Assembly (NCBI GenBank): GCA_050295975.1
Contig: JBNKQR010000012.1
Location: 1 to 64,000, forward strand
Direction of reading: 5' to 3'
DNA: 64,000 bases
Origin: JAPHTQ01 sp050295975
GTDB taxonomy: Bacteria; Pseudomonadota; Gammaproteobacteria; Thiohalomonadales; Thiohalomonadaceae
Made by a program: the position numbers and the translations under genes. The notes beneath the pieces are model-generated. The model made no database searches. It worked only from the letters and a program-made list of their open reading frames with translations, and was not told where the DNA came from. Each line of letters opens with the position of its first letter. Position 1 is the stretch's first letter. Of this stretch, positions 8,396 through 19,700 are shown piece by piece.

Positions 8396-11348
8396 ACTGT
8401 GGCAACTCTTTCTCGGTGGGGTGGCGTACCTGCTGCTGCTGTTTCTTATCGCCTTCGCCGCCGAAGAGGGCTGGATTCCACAGAAGGTTATACGCCACCC
8501 GCTGACCTATACCCTTTCGCTGGGGGTCTACGCCACCTCCTGGAGTTTCTACGGTAGCGTCGGTTTCGCCCAGAATCAGGGCTACAACTTCCTCACCATC
8601 TATCTCGGCGTCACCCTCGCCTTCATGCTGGCACCAGTGCTGCTGCAACCGATCATGCGCCTGACCCGAGAGTTCCAGCTCTCCTCCCTGGCCGACCTGT
8701 TTGCCTTTCGCTACCAGAGCCAGTTGGCCGGGGTGCTGGTCACCCTGTTCATGCTCGCCGGCACCCTGCCCTACATTGCTCTGCAGGTGCGTGCGGTCAC
8801 CGAGTCTTTGCAGGTACTCACCCGTGAATCGACCCCGGGACTGATTGCCCTCGGCTTCTGTGTCACGGTTACCCTGTTCGCCATCCTCTTCGGTGCCCGC
8901 CATATCTCGGCACGGGAGAAACACGAGGGTCTGGTGGCCGCCATCGCCTTTGAGTCATTGATCAAACTGCTGGCGCTCCTGGCGGTGGGACTCTTCGCCG
9001 TATTCGGTGTATTCCACGGTTTCGGCGGCATGGAAACGTGGCTCGCTGCTCACCCGGAGGCGTTGCAGGCGCTCTACAAGCCGGTGCGTGAAGGGAGCTG
9101 GGGAACACTGCTACTGCTAGCCTTCGCCGCAGCCTTCCTGCTGCCGCGGCAGTTCCACATGGCCTTTACCGAAAACTTCGATCCCAACGCGTTGCGCACC
9201 GCCAGCTGGGCCTTCCCCCTTTTCCTGCTGCTGATGAACCTGGCGATCCCACCCATCCTCTGGGCCGGCAATGAACTGGCGGTGGAGACCTCACCGGACT
9301 TCTATGTACTGGGGATCACCGTGCACCATGATGCGGTGCTGCTGCCGATGTTCACCTTCATCGGCGGGATCTCTGCCGCCAGTGCGATGATTATCGTCAC
9401 CACTCTGGCGCTGGCGGCGATGTGCATGAACCATCTGGTGCTACCCGCCAGTTTCCCGCCGCGGCTCTCGCCAGAGACCAATATCTACCGCTGGCTGCTG
9501 TGGGGACGACGGGTATTGATCGCCCTGATTATCCTCGCCGGTTATGGCTTCTATCTGTTGCTGGAGCATAACCAGGGGCTGGTACAGCTCGGCCTGATCT
9601 CTTTCGTTGCCGTAGCCCAGTTTCTCCCTGGGATTATCGGCCTGCTCTACTGGCGTCGCGCCACCCGTGCCGGTTTCATTGCGGGACTGTTAGGTGGCGG
9701 CACCATCTGGGCTGTCAGCCTGTTACTTCCTCTGCTAGAACACTCAGGACTGATCAGCACCGGCTTCCAACCCAATATCGGCATGTACACCGCTGATCCG
9801 TGGAGCAGTAGCACCCTCTGGTCGCTATCGATCAACTTCGCCCTTTTTATCACCTTCTCCCTGCTCACCCGTCCTGGGCGTAAGGAGTGGGAGATAGCCA
9901 ACGCCTGTTGCAAAGAGAGTCTGGCACCCCCCAGTGGTCGCCCGGTTGCCACCTCTATCCAGCAGATTGAAGAGCAGTTGGCGCTGGTCACCGGTGAGGA
10001 GATGGCACGCCATGAGGTGGATCGGGCACTTACGGATCTGGGACTGCTGCATACGGAGCTGCGGGGTTCTGACCTGGGCCGAATACGCGAGCGTATCGAG
10101 CGCAACCTCTCCGGTCTGGTCGGCCCACTGCTGGCGAGGATGATTGTCGACGAACGGCTGGAGCTTGATCACAGCGCCCGTAGCGCCCTCTCCGACACGG
10201 TACAGTTTGTTGAACAAAGGCTGGAGGAGTCGCGCACCCAGTTGCGTGGCCTCGCCGCGGAACTTGACCATCTGCGGCGTTACCACCGTCAGGTACTGCA
10301 GGATCTGCCTCTGGGAGTCTGCTCGGTGGGGCCGGAGCTGAGTGTGATTAGCTGGAACAGTGCCATGGTGGAGATCTCCGGCCTGACGCCGCAGCAGGTA
10401 ATGGGACAGCAACTCGTCTCGCTCCCCTCACCCTGGTCGGGTCTGCTCACCGGCTTTCTTAGCACCGACGAACACCAGCTACGTAAGGTGAAGCTACAAA
10501 TTAAGCAGGAGACCCGCGTACTGAATCTGCACAAAGCGGCCATCGATGACCCGCTCAGCGTAAAGCTCGGCAGCGGTAGTGGCTCGGTCATTCTGGTGGA
10601 GGATCTCAGCGAGCTGCACATCCTTGAAGCGGAACTGACTCACAGTGAACGCCTCGCCTCCATTGGTCGCCTTGCAGCGGGTGTGGCCCACGAGATCGGT
10701 AACCCTGTCACCGGCATCGCCTGCCTGGCACAGGACCTGATGCAGGAGAACGATGACCCCGCCTTCGCCCGTGAGGGGCTGGAGCAGGTTCTGGAACAGA
10801 CTCGGCGTATATCCAACATCGTGCAGTCGCTGGTTACCTTCAGCCACGTGGGCGCAACCAAGGACTACAAACCGGCACCGGTAGAGATCTGTAACTGTAT
10901 CGACGAGGCGATACGCCTGGTACGTCTCAGCCATGCAGGCAAACAGCTTGAATACCGCATCGACTGCACTGAGGGGCTGTGTGTTGCCGGTGATCGACAG
11001 CGACTGATCCAGGTTTTCGTCAATCTGCTAAGTAACGCCTGCGACGCCTCAATGCCGGGAGACACAATCGATATCCGCGCCCGCGCTGAGGGACAGAACG
11101 CACGGATTGAGGTTAACGACACGGGACACGGGATCCCCGAAGAGTATCGAGAGAAGGTTTTTGAGCCCTTTTTTACCACCAAAGATCCTGGACGTGGCAC
11201 CGGCCTCGGCCTACCGATGGTCTACAGCATCATTCAGGAACACTCTGGCAGCATCGGCTTCAACAGTGATAGTGGTCAGGGCACCCAGTTCGTCCTGCGC
11301 CTGCCCCTGTGTGATGAATACCAAAACCGTAAGGAACAGCTCGACTAA
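8385..11348 (+). CDS. cbrA: CbrA-type sensor kinase with sodium:solute-symporter domain
   Basis: A 987-residue inner-membrane protein. Residues 1 to about 490 are a multi-helix SLC5/sodium:solute symporter-like domain (SWSFYGSVGFAQNQGYNF, LPRQFHMAF). A linker that may correspond to a STAC region and coiled coil follows, then a PAS domain (about 635-750), a dimerisation domain with His769 in GVAHEIGNP, and an ATPase domain with NLLSNACDA, DTGHGIPEE and GTGLGLPM. Such kinases (CbrA, CrbS) couple substrate passage or binding in the symporter part to phosphorylation of a partner regulator. The partner is encoded immediately downstream (TAATG overlap). The order dksA, gluQ, cbrX, cbrA, cbrB matches Pseudomonas and supports CbrA over CrbS. 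The ligand is unknown; histidine, acetate or another acid is possible. Confidence 0.85.
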   Translation: MSFELWQLFLGGVAYLLLLFLIAFAAEEGWIPQKVIRHPLTYTLSLGVYATSWSFYGSVGFAQNQGYNFLTIYLGVTLAFMLAPVLLQPIMRLTREFQLSSLADLFAFRYQSQLAGVLVTLFMLAGTLPYIALQVRAVTESLQVLTRESTPGLIALGFCVTVTLFAILFGARHISAREKHEGLVAAIAFESLIKLLALLAVGLFAVFGVFHGFGGMETWLAAHPEALQALYKPVREGSWGTLLLLAFAAAFLLPRQFHMAFTENFDPNALRTASWAFPLFLLLMNLAIPPILWAGNELAVETSPDFYVLGITVHHDAVLLPMFTFIGGISAASAMIIVTTLALAAMCMNHLVLPASFPPRLSPETNIYRWLLWGRRVLIALIILAGYGFYLLLEHNQGLVQLGLISFVAVAQFLPGIIGLLYWRRATRAGFIAGLLGGGTIWAVSLLLPLLEHSGLISTGFQPNIGMYTADPWSSSTLWSLSINFALFITFSLLTRPGRKEWEIANACCKESLAPPSGRPVATSIQQIEEQLALVTGEEMARHEVDRALTDLGLLHTELRGSDLGRIRERIERNLSGLVGPLLARMIVDERLELDHSARSALSDTVQFVEQRLEESRTQLRGLAAELDHLRRYHRQVLQDLPLGVCSVGPELSVISWNSAMVEISGLTPQQVMGQQLVSLPSPWSGLLTGFLSTDEHQLRKVKLQIKQETRVLNLHKAAIDDPLSVKLGSGSGSVILVEDLSELHILEAELTHSERLASIGRLAAGVAHEIGNPVTGIACLAQDLMQENDDPAFAREGLEQVLEQTRRISNIVQSLVTFSHVGATKDYKPAPVEICNCIDEAIRLVRLSHAGKQLEYRIDCTEGLCVAGDRQRLIQVFVNLLSNACDASMPGDTIDIRARAEGQNARIEVNDTGHGIPEEYREKVFEPFFTTKDPGRGTGLGLPMVYSIIQEHSGSIGFNSDSGQGTQFVLRLPLCDEYQNRKEQLD

Positions 11349-12676
11349 TGCATCAGGTACTGCTCATCGAAGACGAAGAGATCATTCGCACCTCACTCAA
11401 GCGTCTGCTGGAGCGCAACGGCTATAGCGTATCCACCGCGGGAGCTGTGCCGGAAGCGGAGGAACAGTACAACCTCAATGATTTCGATCTGATCATCGCT
11501 GACCTGCGCCTGCCCGGCCCTCCCGGCACGGAAGTGCTTAATCTGGTGCAGGAGGTGCCGGTGGTGATCATGACCAGCTATGCCAGCGTCAGTTCGGCGG
11601 TTGAAGCGATGAAGCTGGGCGCCGTCGACTACATCGCCAAGCCCTTTGATCACGACGAACTGCTACTCACCCTGCAACGCGTCCTGAAGCAGCGCAGCCT
11701 GGAGCGACAAAACCTAGCACTGAAAAGCGATCTCTCGCGCCGCTATCCGGTGAGTGGAATGATCGGCAACAGCCCTGTCATGCACGAAATTTTCGAGCGT
11801 ATTCAGCGTGTTGCGCCCACCGATGCCACGGTACTGGTACTTGGTGAATCGGGTACCGGGAAAGAGCTGGTTGCCCGTGCGGTACATGAACAGAGCCCAC
11901 GTAAAGAGCAACCGCTGATTACGGTTAACTGTGCCGCGATCCCGGATAACTTGCTGGAATCAGAACTGTTCGGCCACGAAAAGGGGGCCTTCACTGGCGC
12001 GGTAGAGACCCATCGTGGTCTGGTCGAAGCGGCCCACGGCGGCACCCTGTTTCTTGACGAAATTGGCGAACTGCCCGCCGATGCCCAAGCTCGCCTGTTG
12101 CGGGTGCTGCAGGAGGGCGAGATCCGTCGCATCGGTTCAACTCAATCGAAACGCGTCGACGTACGCCTTATCGCCGCCACCAATCGCGATCTGAAACAGG
12201 AAGTTGAACAGGGCAACTTCCGTAGCGACCTCTACTTCCGCCTGCATGTGATGGAGATCCTGCTACCGCCCCTGCGTGATCGTGGCGAGGATATTCGTGA
12301 GCTGGCCGAGCATCTTCTGGCACGTACCTGCAAACGCCTCAACCGTGCCCCACTACAGTTCAGCGACGATGCAATGGAGGCACTTTTCCAGTACCACTGG
12401 CCTGGTAACGTGAGGGAGCTGGAAAACGTAATCGAACGTGCGGTTATTCTGGCTAACAGTGAAATAATCCATGCTGTCGCCCTCGGCTTGAACCATCAAC
12501 CGAACAATACTGCAGCGGCTACGCCCGACAACAAACTCTCTCTGGACGAATACTTCGTACGCTTTGTCCGCGAAAATGAGCAAAAAATGACCGAAACAGA
12601 ACTGGCTAAACAACTTGGTGTCAGTCGCAAAACACTCTGGGAACGCCGCCATCGTCTTGGCATCCCGCGCAGGTAG
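11348..12676 (+). CDS. cbrB: CbrB-type sigma-54-dependent response regulator
   Basis: A 442-residue NtrC-family activator. The receiver domain has acidic ED at residues 8-9 and phospho-acceptor Asp52 (IIADLRLPG). The AAA+ domain has Walker A GESGTGKE and the GAFTGA loop that contacts sigma-54. The C-terminus is a Fis-like helix-turn-helix (LAKQLGVSRKTLWERRHRL). The start codon overlaps the kinase stop by one base. The GAFTGA loop predicts activation of sigma-54 promoters, and one with a near-perfect consensus is present at 20588. In Pseudomonas the next genes are the crcZ RNA and pcnB; neither is seen here. Confidence 0.9.
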   Translation: MHQVLLIEDEEIIRTSLKRLLERNGYSVSTAGAVPEAEEQYNLNDFDLIIADLRLPGPPGTEVLNLVQEVPVVIMTSYASVSSAVEAMKLGAVDYIAKPFDHDELLLTLQRVLKQRSLERQNLALKSDLSRRYPVSGMIGNSPVMHEIFERIQRVAPTDATVLVLGESGTGKELVARAVHEQSPRKEQPLITVNCAAIPDNLLESELFGHEKGAFTGAVETHRGLVEAAHGGTLFLDEIGELPADAQARLLRVLQEGEIRRIGSTQSKRVDVRLIAATNRDLKQEVEQGNFRSDLYFRLHVMEILLPPLRDRGEDIRELAEHLLARTCKRLNRAPLQFSDDAMEALFQYHWPGNVRELENVIERAVILANSEIIHAVALGLNHQPNNTAAATPDNKLSLDEYFVRFVRENEQKMTETELAKQLGVSRKTLWERRHRLGIPRR

Positions 12677-12799
12677 TAGTACTACCCTTCACTCATGTCC
12701 AAAAATCCCTGAGATGTACTAGTATTAGGCCATCAGAGTAGGTGCTTTGCTGCGGCAAATACTACGCATCACTGTCAGGGACATTGGTTCAGGCGCCGG

Positions 12800-15700
12800 A
12801 TGAACAAAAAAACAACAAATCGATTCGCTCAATCTCTGCGTTCTAGCCCATTCAGGGTCGCGCTCATCTATGTGGCCATCGCCGCACTCTGGATCGTCAG
12901 TTCCAGCTACCTGTTGCCACAAACGGTCTCAAATCCGGAACTTCAGGGAATATTCGAGATATTCAAGGGCCTGTTGTTTGTCCTGGTAACAGGCGTACTG
13001 CTCTACGTTATATTGCGCAACTGGGCACATGAAAATAAACCGCAAAAAGCGCGGACAATATTCGAGTTCAAACTCTGGAATAAAATACGAATCCTCCCGG
13101 CCACATTTACGCTGGTTCTTTTACTACCAGCGATTCTCTTTTTGATCTACCTGCTTAACGCCCCTGCCCTGGAGCGTGAAGGCCTGGCACGTCTGCAGAG
13201 CATAGCGAATATCCAGGCGATACATATTGAGAGCTGGTTGAAGGAGCGCGGAGCTGATGCCAGTGTGCTTTATCACAATCGGACCTTAAGCGAAATGGTA
13301 CAGAATATGCGGCGTACCGAGCCTGGTCGATCAAGCAATATCGTCAACGAATACCTTCAGCAATTGCTGAGGAACTACAGCTACGAATCGATCGTTCTAC
13401 TCGACGTGAACGACAAACCCCTGCTCGCTGTCGGCGAACACACTGAGATAGAGGCATCAACACAGGAATTAATTGATGAGGCACGCAGGAGTGGCCAGGT
13501 CAAACACAATCATCAATTCATTTTGAGCGACAATCATCTACACACTGATTACGCTATACCACTATCCCCATCACAGAATAAAACCAGCAATCCAACCGCA
13601 TTAATTATCATGCGCGCCAGGCTAAATGATGTCCTTGTACGGACTAGCCAAACACAGACTGGGACAGTGGAAGAAGATGACGTTTTACTAATGTCCATCA
13701 ATCAGGAAAAACTGGTCGCATTCGATACGGCAACAGGCAGTCCCCATCATACCCGGGAACGTTCCCAATTACGGGATCAACTGCCCGCAATGATCGCCCT
13801 GCGCAGCAAACAGTCGGGTACGGTCACCACCACCGATTACCGTGATATCGCTGTCCTGGCAGCATGGAAGTTTATACCCGGCACTGACTGGTTCATTCTC
13901 GCCAAAATCGACCGCAGCAAAGTGCTGGCTCCGCTCTGGAATACCCTGGGCTGGGTCTTTCTAGTTGGCATTTTTCTGACTGCGGCAATCATTGCACTGC
14001 TGCACATGCTCTGGAGTCGTCATCAATATTATCTAAAGCTGGAACAGCTGGAACACGAAAAACAGAGCGATAAACTCCTTAAATACTTCTTTGATATGCC
14101 ATTTGTCGGCATGGCCATATGGTCTGCCAAAACAGGAAAATGGATTCGATTTAACGACTCCCTCTGCGACATGCTTGGTTACTCGCATGAGCAGATGAAA
14201 AAAATGAGATGGGAAACAATATCTCATCCTGACGATCTACCTAAAGAAACCAATAAATTAGAAGCAATCCTGAAAAGCGATACAGGCTCCTACACAGTAG
14301 AAAAACGGCTACAGCGTATCGATGGCAGCAGCATATACACCAACACCGATGTCCGCTGCATCCGGGACGAAACTGGTGCCCCAGACATTCTCATCGCCAC
14401 CATACAGGACATCACCGCATATCGTCGTACCATCGAGGCTCTGAGTGAATCTGAAGAACGTTTTCGGAATATTTTTGATGGTGTACTGGATGGCATATTA
14501 CTGGCCGACAGAAAGACCGGCGAACTTGTTTCAGGCAACAATGCCTTTCTCAAGATGCTCGGTTATAACGCAGAGGAACTCGCCCAACTTTCGTTCCGAG
14601 ATCTACACCCGAAAGATGAGCTAGCAAGAATAGAGCAAGATTTTGCTTTAGCAGCCAATAGCACTCTCAGCGTCACTGAAAATGCCAAGATTCTCCGTAA
14701 AGATGGTTCAACCTTCACAGCGGACATCAGAGGTGGAAATGTAAAGGTTGGTGAAAGTGAGTATGTTCTTGCTGTGTTCCGCGACACCACTGAACGCAAC
14801 ACCATTATGCAGACCCTCATTGAAATAAAAAATCGCCAATCCACTTTAATCAACACCATCCCAGACCTCATCTGGATGAAAGACGTTAACGGCAAATACA
14901 TGCTGTGTAACGCCACCTTTGAGCGTTTCTTCGGCGCCAGGGAAAGCGAGATCATCGGCAAGACAGATTATGACTTTGTTGACAAGAAGCTAGCCGACTT
15001 CATCCGCAAAAATGATAACAGGGCAATGCAAGCAGGAAAGGCCAGCACCAATGAAGAGACCCTCACCTTCGCCGATGATGGTCACCAGGCTGTACTGGAA
15101 ACCATAAAGGCACCTGTACGAGATAGTCGTGGAGATCTAATTGGTATTCTGGGTATAGGCCGGGACATCACCCTGCGTAAAAACTTTGAGAACAGAATCC
15201 AGCATCTGTCACAATTTTATGCTGCGCTCAGCCAATGCAATGAAACCATTATCCGCAGTACAAGTGAAACGGAACTACTACAGAGTGTCTGTCGCATTGC
15301 CGTACAGGTAACTCAAATCACTGCTACATGGATAGGTTTTATTAACGAGGAACATTCTCACCCCCATCGGATAGCAGGATACGGCAACGGTAACGAGGAA
15401 ATTGCCGAGGCCATCCTCAAACTCAGCAAAACAGCTGATATTAATAACTGTCCCTGTCATCAATCGCTTAAAAGAGATGAAGCCATCTGGTTACAGGAAT
15501 TTCCGACAGAAACAACACCTGAAAAGTGCCATACACTTGCAGTCACTCATGGCTGGCGTTCTGCTGCAAGTCTGCCACTACACCGACAAGGAAGAACAGT
15601 GGGTGTACTTAACCTCTATGCTGATGTTGAGAATGCCTTTGATGAAGATGTTCGCCAGCTCTTGCTGGAAATGAGTACCGATATCAGCTTTGCCCTGGAT

Positions 15701-16720
15701 AATATCGCTCGTGAAGAGAAGCGCCAGAAATCAGATGCTTCGCTAGCAGAATCAGAGCAACGTTTCCGTGGTTTGGTTGAGCAGTCTCTCACCGGCATCT
15801 ATATCATCCAGAATGGTAAGTATGTTTATGCCAACCCAAGGTTTGCCAACATTCTCGGTTTCAGCTCCGATGATGAACTTATAGGAAAGGCACCCGTTGA
15901 TTTCATTGATACGGAAGACCGCAACACCGTCATAAAAAAAATCGATGCCGTAGAAAAAGGTGACACTACTCACCTAAGCTACGAGGTCAGAGCGAAGCGC
16001 CAGGATGGCAAACAGATTAGTATCGGGGTCCATGGAGCATTGGCATCCCATCTTGGTCAGCCAGCCATTATCGGTCTGGTACAGGATGTTACTGAAAAGA
16101 AACAGGCCGAGGCACAACTCAGTACTTACGTTAGTAAACTCCAGGCCTCCCTGATGCAAACGGTAGAAGTAGCCACCCTGTTAAGTGAAATGCGTGATCC
16201 CTATACCGCCGGTCATGAACGACGTGTCGCAGAGATAGCAGCCGCTATCGGTAAAGAAATGGGACTGGATGAACATACTCAGGAAGGATTACGCATAGCT
16301 GGCCACCTGCATGACATCGGCAAGATCAATATTCCCTCCGAGATCCTGGCCAAGCCAAGCAAACTGACCGAGCTGGAATATGAAATCATCAAGGGCCACC
16401 CGGAGTCCGGCTACAACGTTCTCAAGGATGTGGACTTTCCGTGGCCTGTCGCTCAGGTGGCGTTACAACATCACGAACGTATCAATGGAACCGGCTATCC
16501 ACAGGGACTGAAGGGTGAAGATATCCTTCTTGAGGCACGCATTACAGCAGTTGCCGATGTGGTTGAGGCGATGGGCTCACACCGTCCTTACCGGCCTGGT
16601 CTTGGTCTCGAACCGGCATTGAATGAAATTGAAAGGGGAATGGGCACGCTCTATGACATCGAAGTTGCGCAGGCCTGTCTGCGTCTATTCAAAGAGAAGG
16701 GTTATTCGCTACCTGCCTGA
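12800..16720 (+). CDS. Membrane HD-GYP c-di-GMP phosphodiesterase with Cache, PAS and GAF domains
   Basis: A 1306-residue sensor. Two or three N-terminal membrane helices (about residues 20-40, 52-72, 98-118) precede a periplasmic Cache-like domain (about 120-380) closed by a helix at about 388-405. Four PAS domains (about 425-550, 555-680, 690-800, 985-1105) and a GAF domain (about 815-970) follow. The C-terminal HD-GYP domain, from about residue 1120, has EMRDPYTAGHERR, HLHDIGKI and HHERINGTGYP, so it looks catalytically intact. The ribosome site at the ATG at 12800 is weak. The last 19 bases overlap the convergent GGDEF-EAL gene. It probably lowers c-di-GMP in response to an external ligand and internal redox or small-molecule cues. 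Confidence 0.9.
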   Translation: MNKKTTNRFAQSLRSSPFRVALIYVAIAALWIVSSSYLLPQTVSNPELQGIFEIFKGLLFVLVTGVLLYVILRNWAHENKPQKARTIFEFKLWNKIRILPATFTLVLLLPAILFLIYLLNAPALEREGLARLQSIANIQAIHIESWLKERGADASVLYHNRTLSEMVQNMRRTEPGRSSNIVNEYLQQLLRNYSYESIVLLDVNDKPLLAVGEHTEIEASTQELIDEARRSGQVKHNHQFILSDNHLHTDYAIPLSPSQNKTSNPTALIIMRARLNDVLVRTSQTQTGTVEEDDVLLMSINQEKLVAFDTATGSPHHTRERSQLRDQLPAMIALRSKQSGTVTTTDYRDIAVLAAWKFIPGTDWFILAKIDRSKVLAPLWNTLGWVFLVGIFLTAAIIALLHMLWSRHQYYLKLEQLEHEKQSDKLLKYFFDMPFVGMAIWSAKTGKWIRFNDSLCDMLGYSHEQMKKMRWETISHPDDLPKETNKLEAILKSDTGSYTVEKRLQRIDGSSIYTNTDVRCIRDETGAPDILIATIQDITAYRRTIEALSESEERFRNIFDGVLDGILLADRKTGELVSGNNAFLKMLGYNAEELAQLSFRDLHPKDELARIEQDFALAANSTLSVTENAKILRKDGSTFTADIRGGNVKVGESEYVLAVFRDTTERNTIMQTLIEIKNRQSTLINTIPDLIWMKDVNGKYMLCNATFERFFGARESEIIGKTDYDFVDKKLADFIRKNDNRAMQAGKASTNEETLTFADDGHQAVLETIKAPVRDSRGDLIGILGIGRDITLRKNFENRIQHLSQFYAALSQCNETIIRSTSETELLQSVCRIAVQVTQITATWIGFINEEHSHPHRIAGYGNGNEEIAEAILKLSKTADINNCPCHQSLKRDEAIWLQEFPTETTPEKCHTLAVTHGWRSAASLPLHRQGRTVGVLNLYADVENAFDEDVRQLLLEMSTDISFALDNIAREEKRQKSDASLAESEQRFRGLVEQSLTGIYIIQNGKYVYANPRFANILGFSSDDELIGKAPVDFIDTEDRNTVIKKIDAVEKGDTTHLSYEVRAKRQDGKQISIGVHGALASHLGQPAIIGLVQDVTEKKQAEAQLSTYVSKLQASLMQTVEVATLLSEMRDPYTAGHERRVAEIAAAIGKEMGLDEHTQEGLRIAGHLHDIGKINIPSEILAKPSKLTELEYEIIKGHPESGYNVLKDVDFPWPVAQVALQHHERINGTGYPQGLKGEDILLEARITAVADVVEAMGSHRPYRPGLGLEPALNEIERGMGTLYDIEVAQACLRLFKEKGYSLPA

Positions 16721-19700
16721 TCGATAGTCATTACAACATTGGCTCCAGCCTCACGCATTTGCCGAGTCTCTTCAAGCAAAACCTTGGCAAAGGGTATCGG
16801 TTCAGAAATCCCATTACCCTGTGCAAAATCGACACCTGCACGTTGTAGCGCCTGCACCACATCCTCATCCTCAGCGTACTCACCGATGGTTTTCAGTCCC
16901 ATGATATGACCGATCTCGTTAATTGATTCGACCATCGCACGATCAACCTGGTCAATCACCATGTCACGCACGAAACTACCGTCTATTTTCAGGTAATCGA
17001 TCGGTAAGGTTTTCAGGTAGCCGAAGGAACTTAAACCGGCACCAAAGTCATCCAGCGCAAAGCTGCATCCCATACCGCGCAGAACACTGATAAACCTAGT
17101 AGCACGAGAAAGGTTGGCAACTGCTGCAGTCTCTGTTACCTCAAAGCTGACGTTCTCACAGGGCACACCGGTAACATCGAAGAGATCTACCACATATTCG
17201 AGGAAGGCGTCATCGGTAAGTGATTTACCAGAGAGATTGATCGCTACTTCCACTGGTGGGAAGGCGAGATCACCCTGTGCTTCTCGTAACATCTCCATGG
17301 TTCTGCGGATCACCCAACGATCCAGATTAGGCATCTGGTTGTACCGCTCTGCCGCCGGAATAAAGGCCCCGGGTGGAATTACCCTGCCCTGCTCATCTTT
17401 CATCCGTACCAGAATTTCGTAATGGGATATCACTCGTCCACTGGCAAGGTGTGCCACTGGTTGGGCGTATAGTTCGAAACTATCTGTATCGAATGCAGAG
17501 GAGATACGATGTACCCACTGCATCTCACCGTGATGTGCCAGGATAGCTTCATCGTCAGGCTGATAGACATGCAGGCGGTTTCGCCCACCATCCTTTGCGA
17601 TGTAACAGGCCGCATCTGCAGCTGCTAAAGCATGTGCCATGTTGCCACTCTCTGCTGAAAGCGCGAGCACACCAATAGATACACCAATATCAAATGCCTT
17701 ACCTTCCCAGATAAAGCGAAAATCTCGTACAGCGGCACGCAGATTGTCTGCGATCTCAACCGCCCTATCTAGCGGGCAATGTTCCAGGAGCACACCAAAT
17801 TCGTCACCACCTAGTCTGGCGAGTACGTCGGTATCTCGTATTTTGTCCTGCATTAATGCGGCTATCTGCTGCAGCAGTTCATCACCTGCATTGTGACCAC
17901 AGGTATCGTTCACCACTTTAAACTGATCCAGATCCATATAAAACAGCGCATGGATCTCGCCCTTGCCGTAAGCAGATCTCAGCGCATCTTCAACCCGCTG
18001 TTCAAACACACGCCGATTGTAGAGGCCAGTCAACATATCGTGGCTGGCCTGATAACTGAGCTGCCTTGCCATACCCATTACTTCGGTAATGTCATGCAAC
18101 ACCAGCACCGCGCCGACAACATGACCATTGTGATTCCGCATCGGTGCTGAAGTAACTTTGAGATTGAAACTTGAACCATCGGGTTTGAGTAATAAACCTT
18201 CATCGGAAAGTGCACTACCAGTATCCAGGCTCAGACAGAGGCGCACCAAATCTTCTAACTGCTCACCACTCGATTCGTTTACCAGTTGCATAATGTCGTG
18301 GTAATACTTACCGACAACCATTTCATTTCTAAATCCCAACAGTTTTTCCGCAGTGGGATTGATATACCGAATATTCCCCTCTTCATCAGTGGTGATCACA
18401 CCGTCACCGATCGACTGCAAGGTGACCAGCGCGAGCTCCTTCTCCTGATAGAGCGCCTCACGTGCCTGTTTCAGTTCACTGATATTACGTACCGTCCCTT
18501 CAATACCTGTGGTTTTACCTTTGTCGTCAAAAATGAACTGTGCATTGAGTGACACCCAGACGCGTCTGCCATCCTTGTGCATCATTAACACTTCATAGTT
18601 GTGCAACTGACCACCGCGAGCATGTAGATCCTGTAGGTAGGTTTTGCCATGACCTGCTACCGCATAGAGATCGGATATTCTCATCCCCAAACACTCAGCC
18701 TGGGAATATCCCAATAGCTTGCCCATAGACGGGGAAACCTGAGTCAGGCGTCCGGTGGGATCGGCACGATAATAGGTATCCTGCATGTTGGTAAGGATGC
18801 GGTTCAGCTCCTGATAGGCCGTCTTGGTCTGCTGTTCCGCATTTACCTGTCCACTAATATCGCACATCACACCCAGCAAACGTTCGGGTTCACCCTCATC
18901 GTCAGTGATCAACTCTGCGGTATCCAGTATCACGCGTAAACCACCGTCCGGTAGCATCACACGGAACTGTCTCTCCAGTGAGCGGTGGTTGCGTATAGCA
19001 TCTTCCAGTGCCCTGAAAAATGGTTGGCGATCGGCCCAATAGATCACCGACATTACGATCTGTTTGGTTAGCTTGGTACCGGGCTCGATACCGAACATGG
19101 CATAGGCCTCACTCGACCAGTTGAGCTCACCCGTATGCATATCCAGATTCCAGCTACCTAGCGAGGCGATGTGTCGAGCGCGATTGAAATAGGATTGATA
19201 GGCACTCTTCTCCCGCTCCAGTCGACGGTTCTCCTTTTCCAGCCAGAGACTGTGAATGGAGCCAGTGAAATACTGGTACTGCACAAACAGCAACATACCG
19301 GTATAGGCCAGGAGCAAAATACCCAACAGTGAAAAATAGGCACCCGACTCATGGAAGCAACGCAGCACCATCGGTAGCATCACCGACAACACAAAAAGTG
19401 CGCCCGCCATACGATTGTTACGATTCAGGTAGAGACCGCCGGTCGCCACAACAGCGACGATCACCAGCAACAGGGTCTGGAAAAAGAGCGAGTTAATGGG
19501 AAACAGCACATAGGCCGAACCAATTCCCCAGATCAAACCGTTGAGCGTGGTGGCAATAAAGTGAAACTGCAGCCAGCGGCTATCGCTTTTTTTAATGCTC
19601 GTGCTCTGACCGTAATAGAGTACTGCCACCCCCCATAGCAGTTGCACACCTGTCAGGAGGAAAAACCACAACATCAGTGCTCGAAACGGGACCTGTGAAG

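Noticed and set aside
12677..12799. Possible CrcZ-like RNA after cbrB
   Set aside because: The gap is only 123 bases and lacks the repeated A-rich Hfq motifs of CrcZ/CrcY RNAs.
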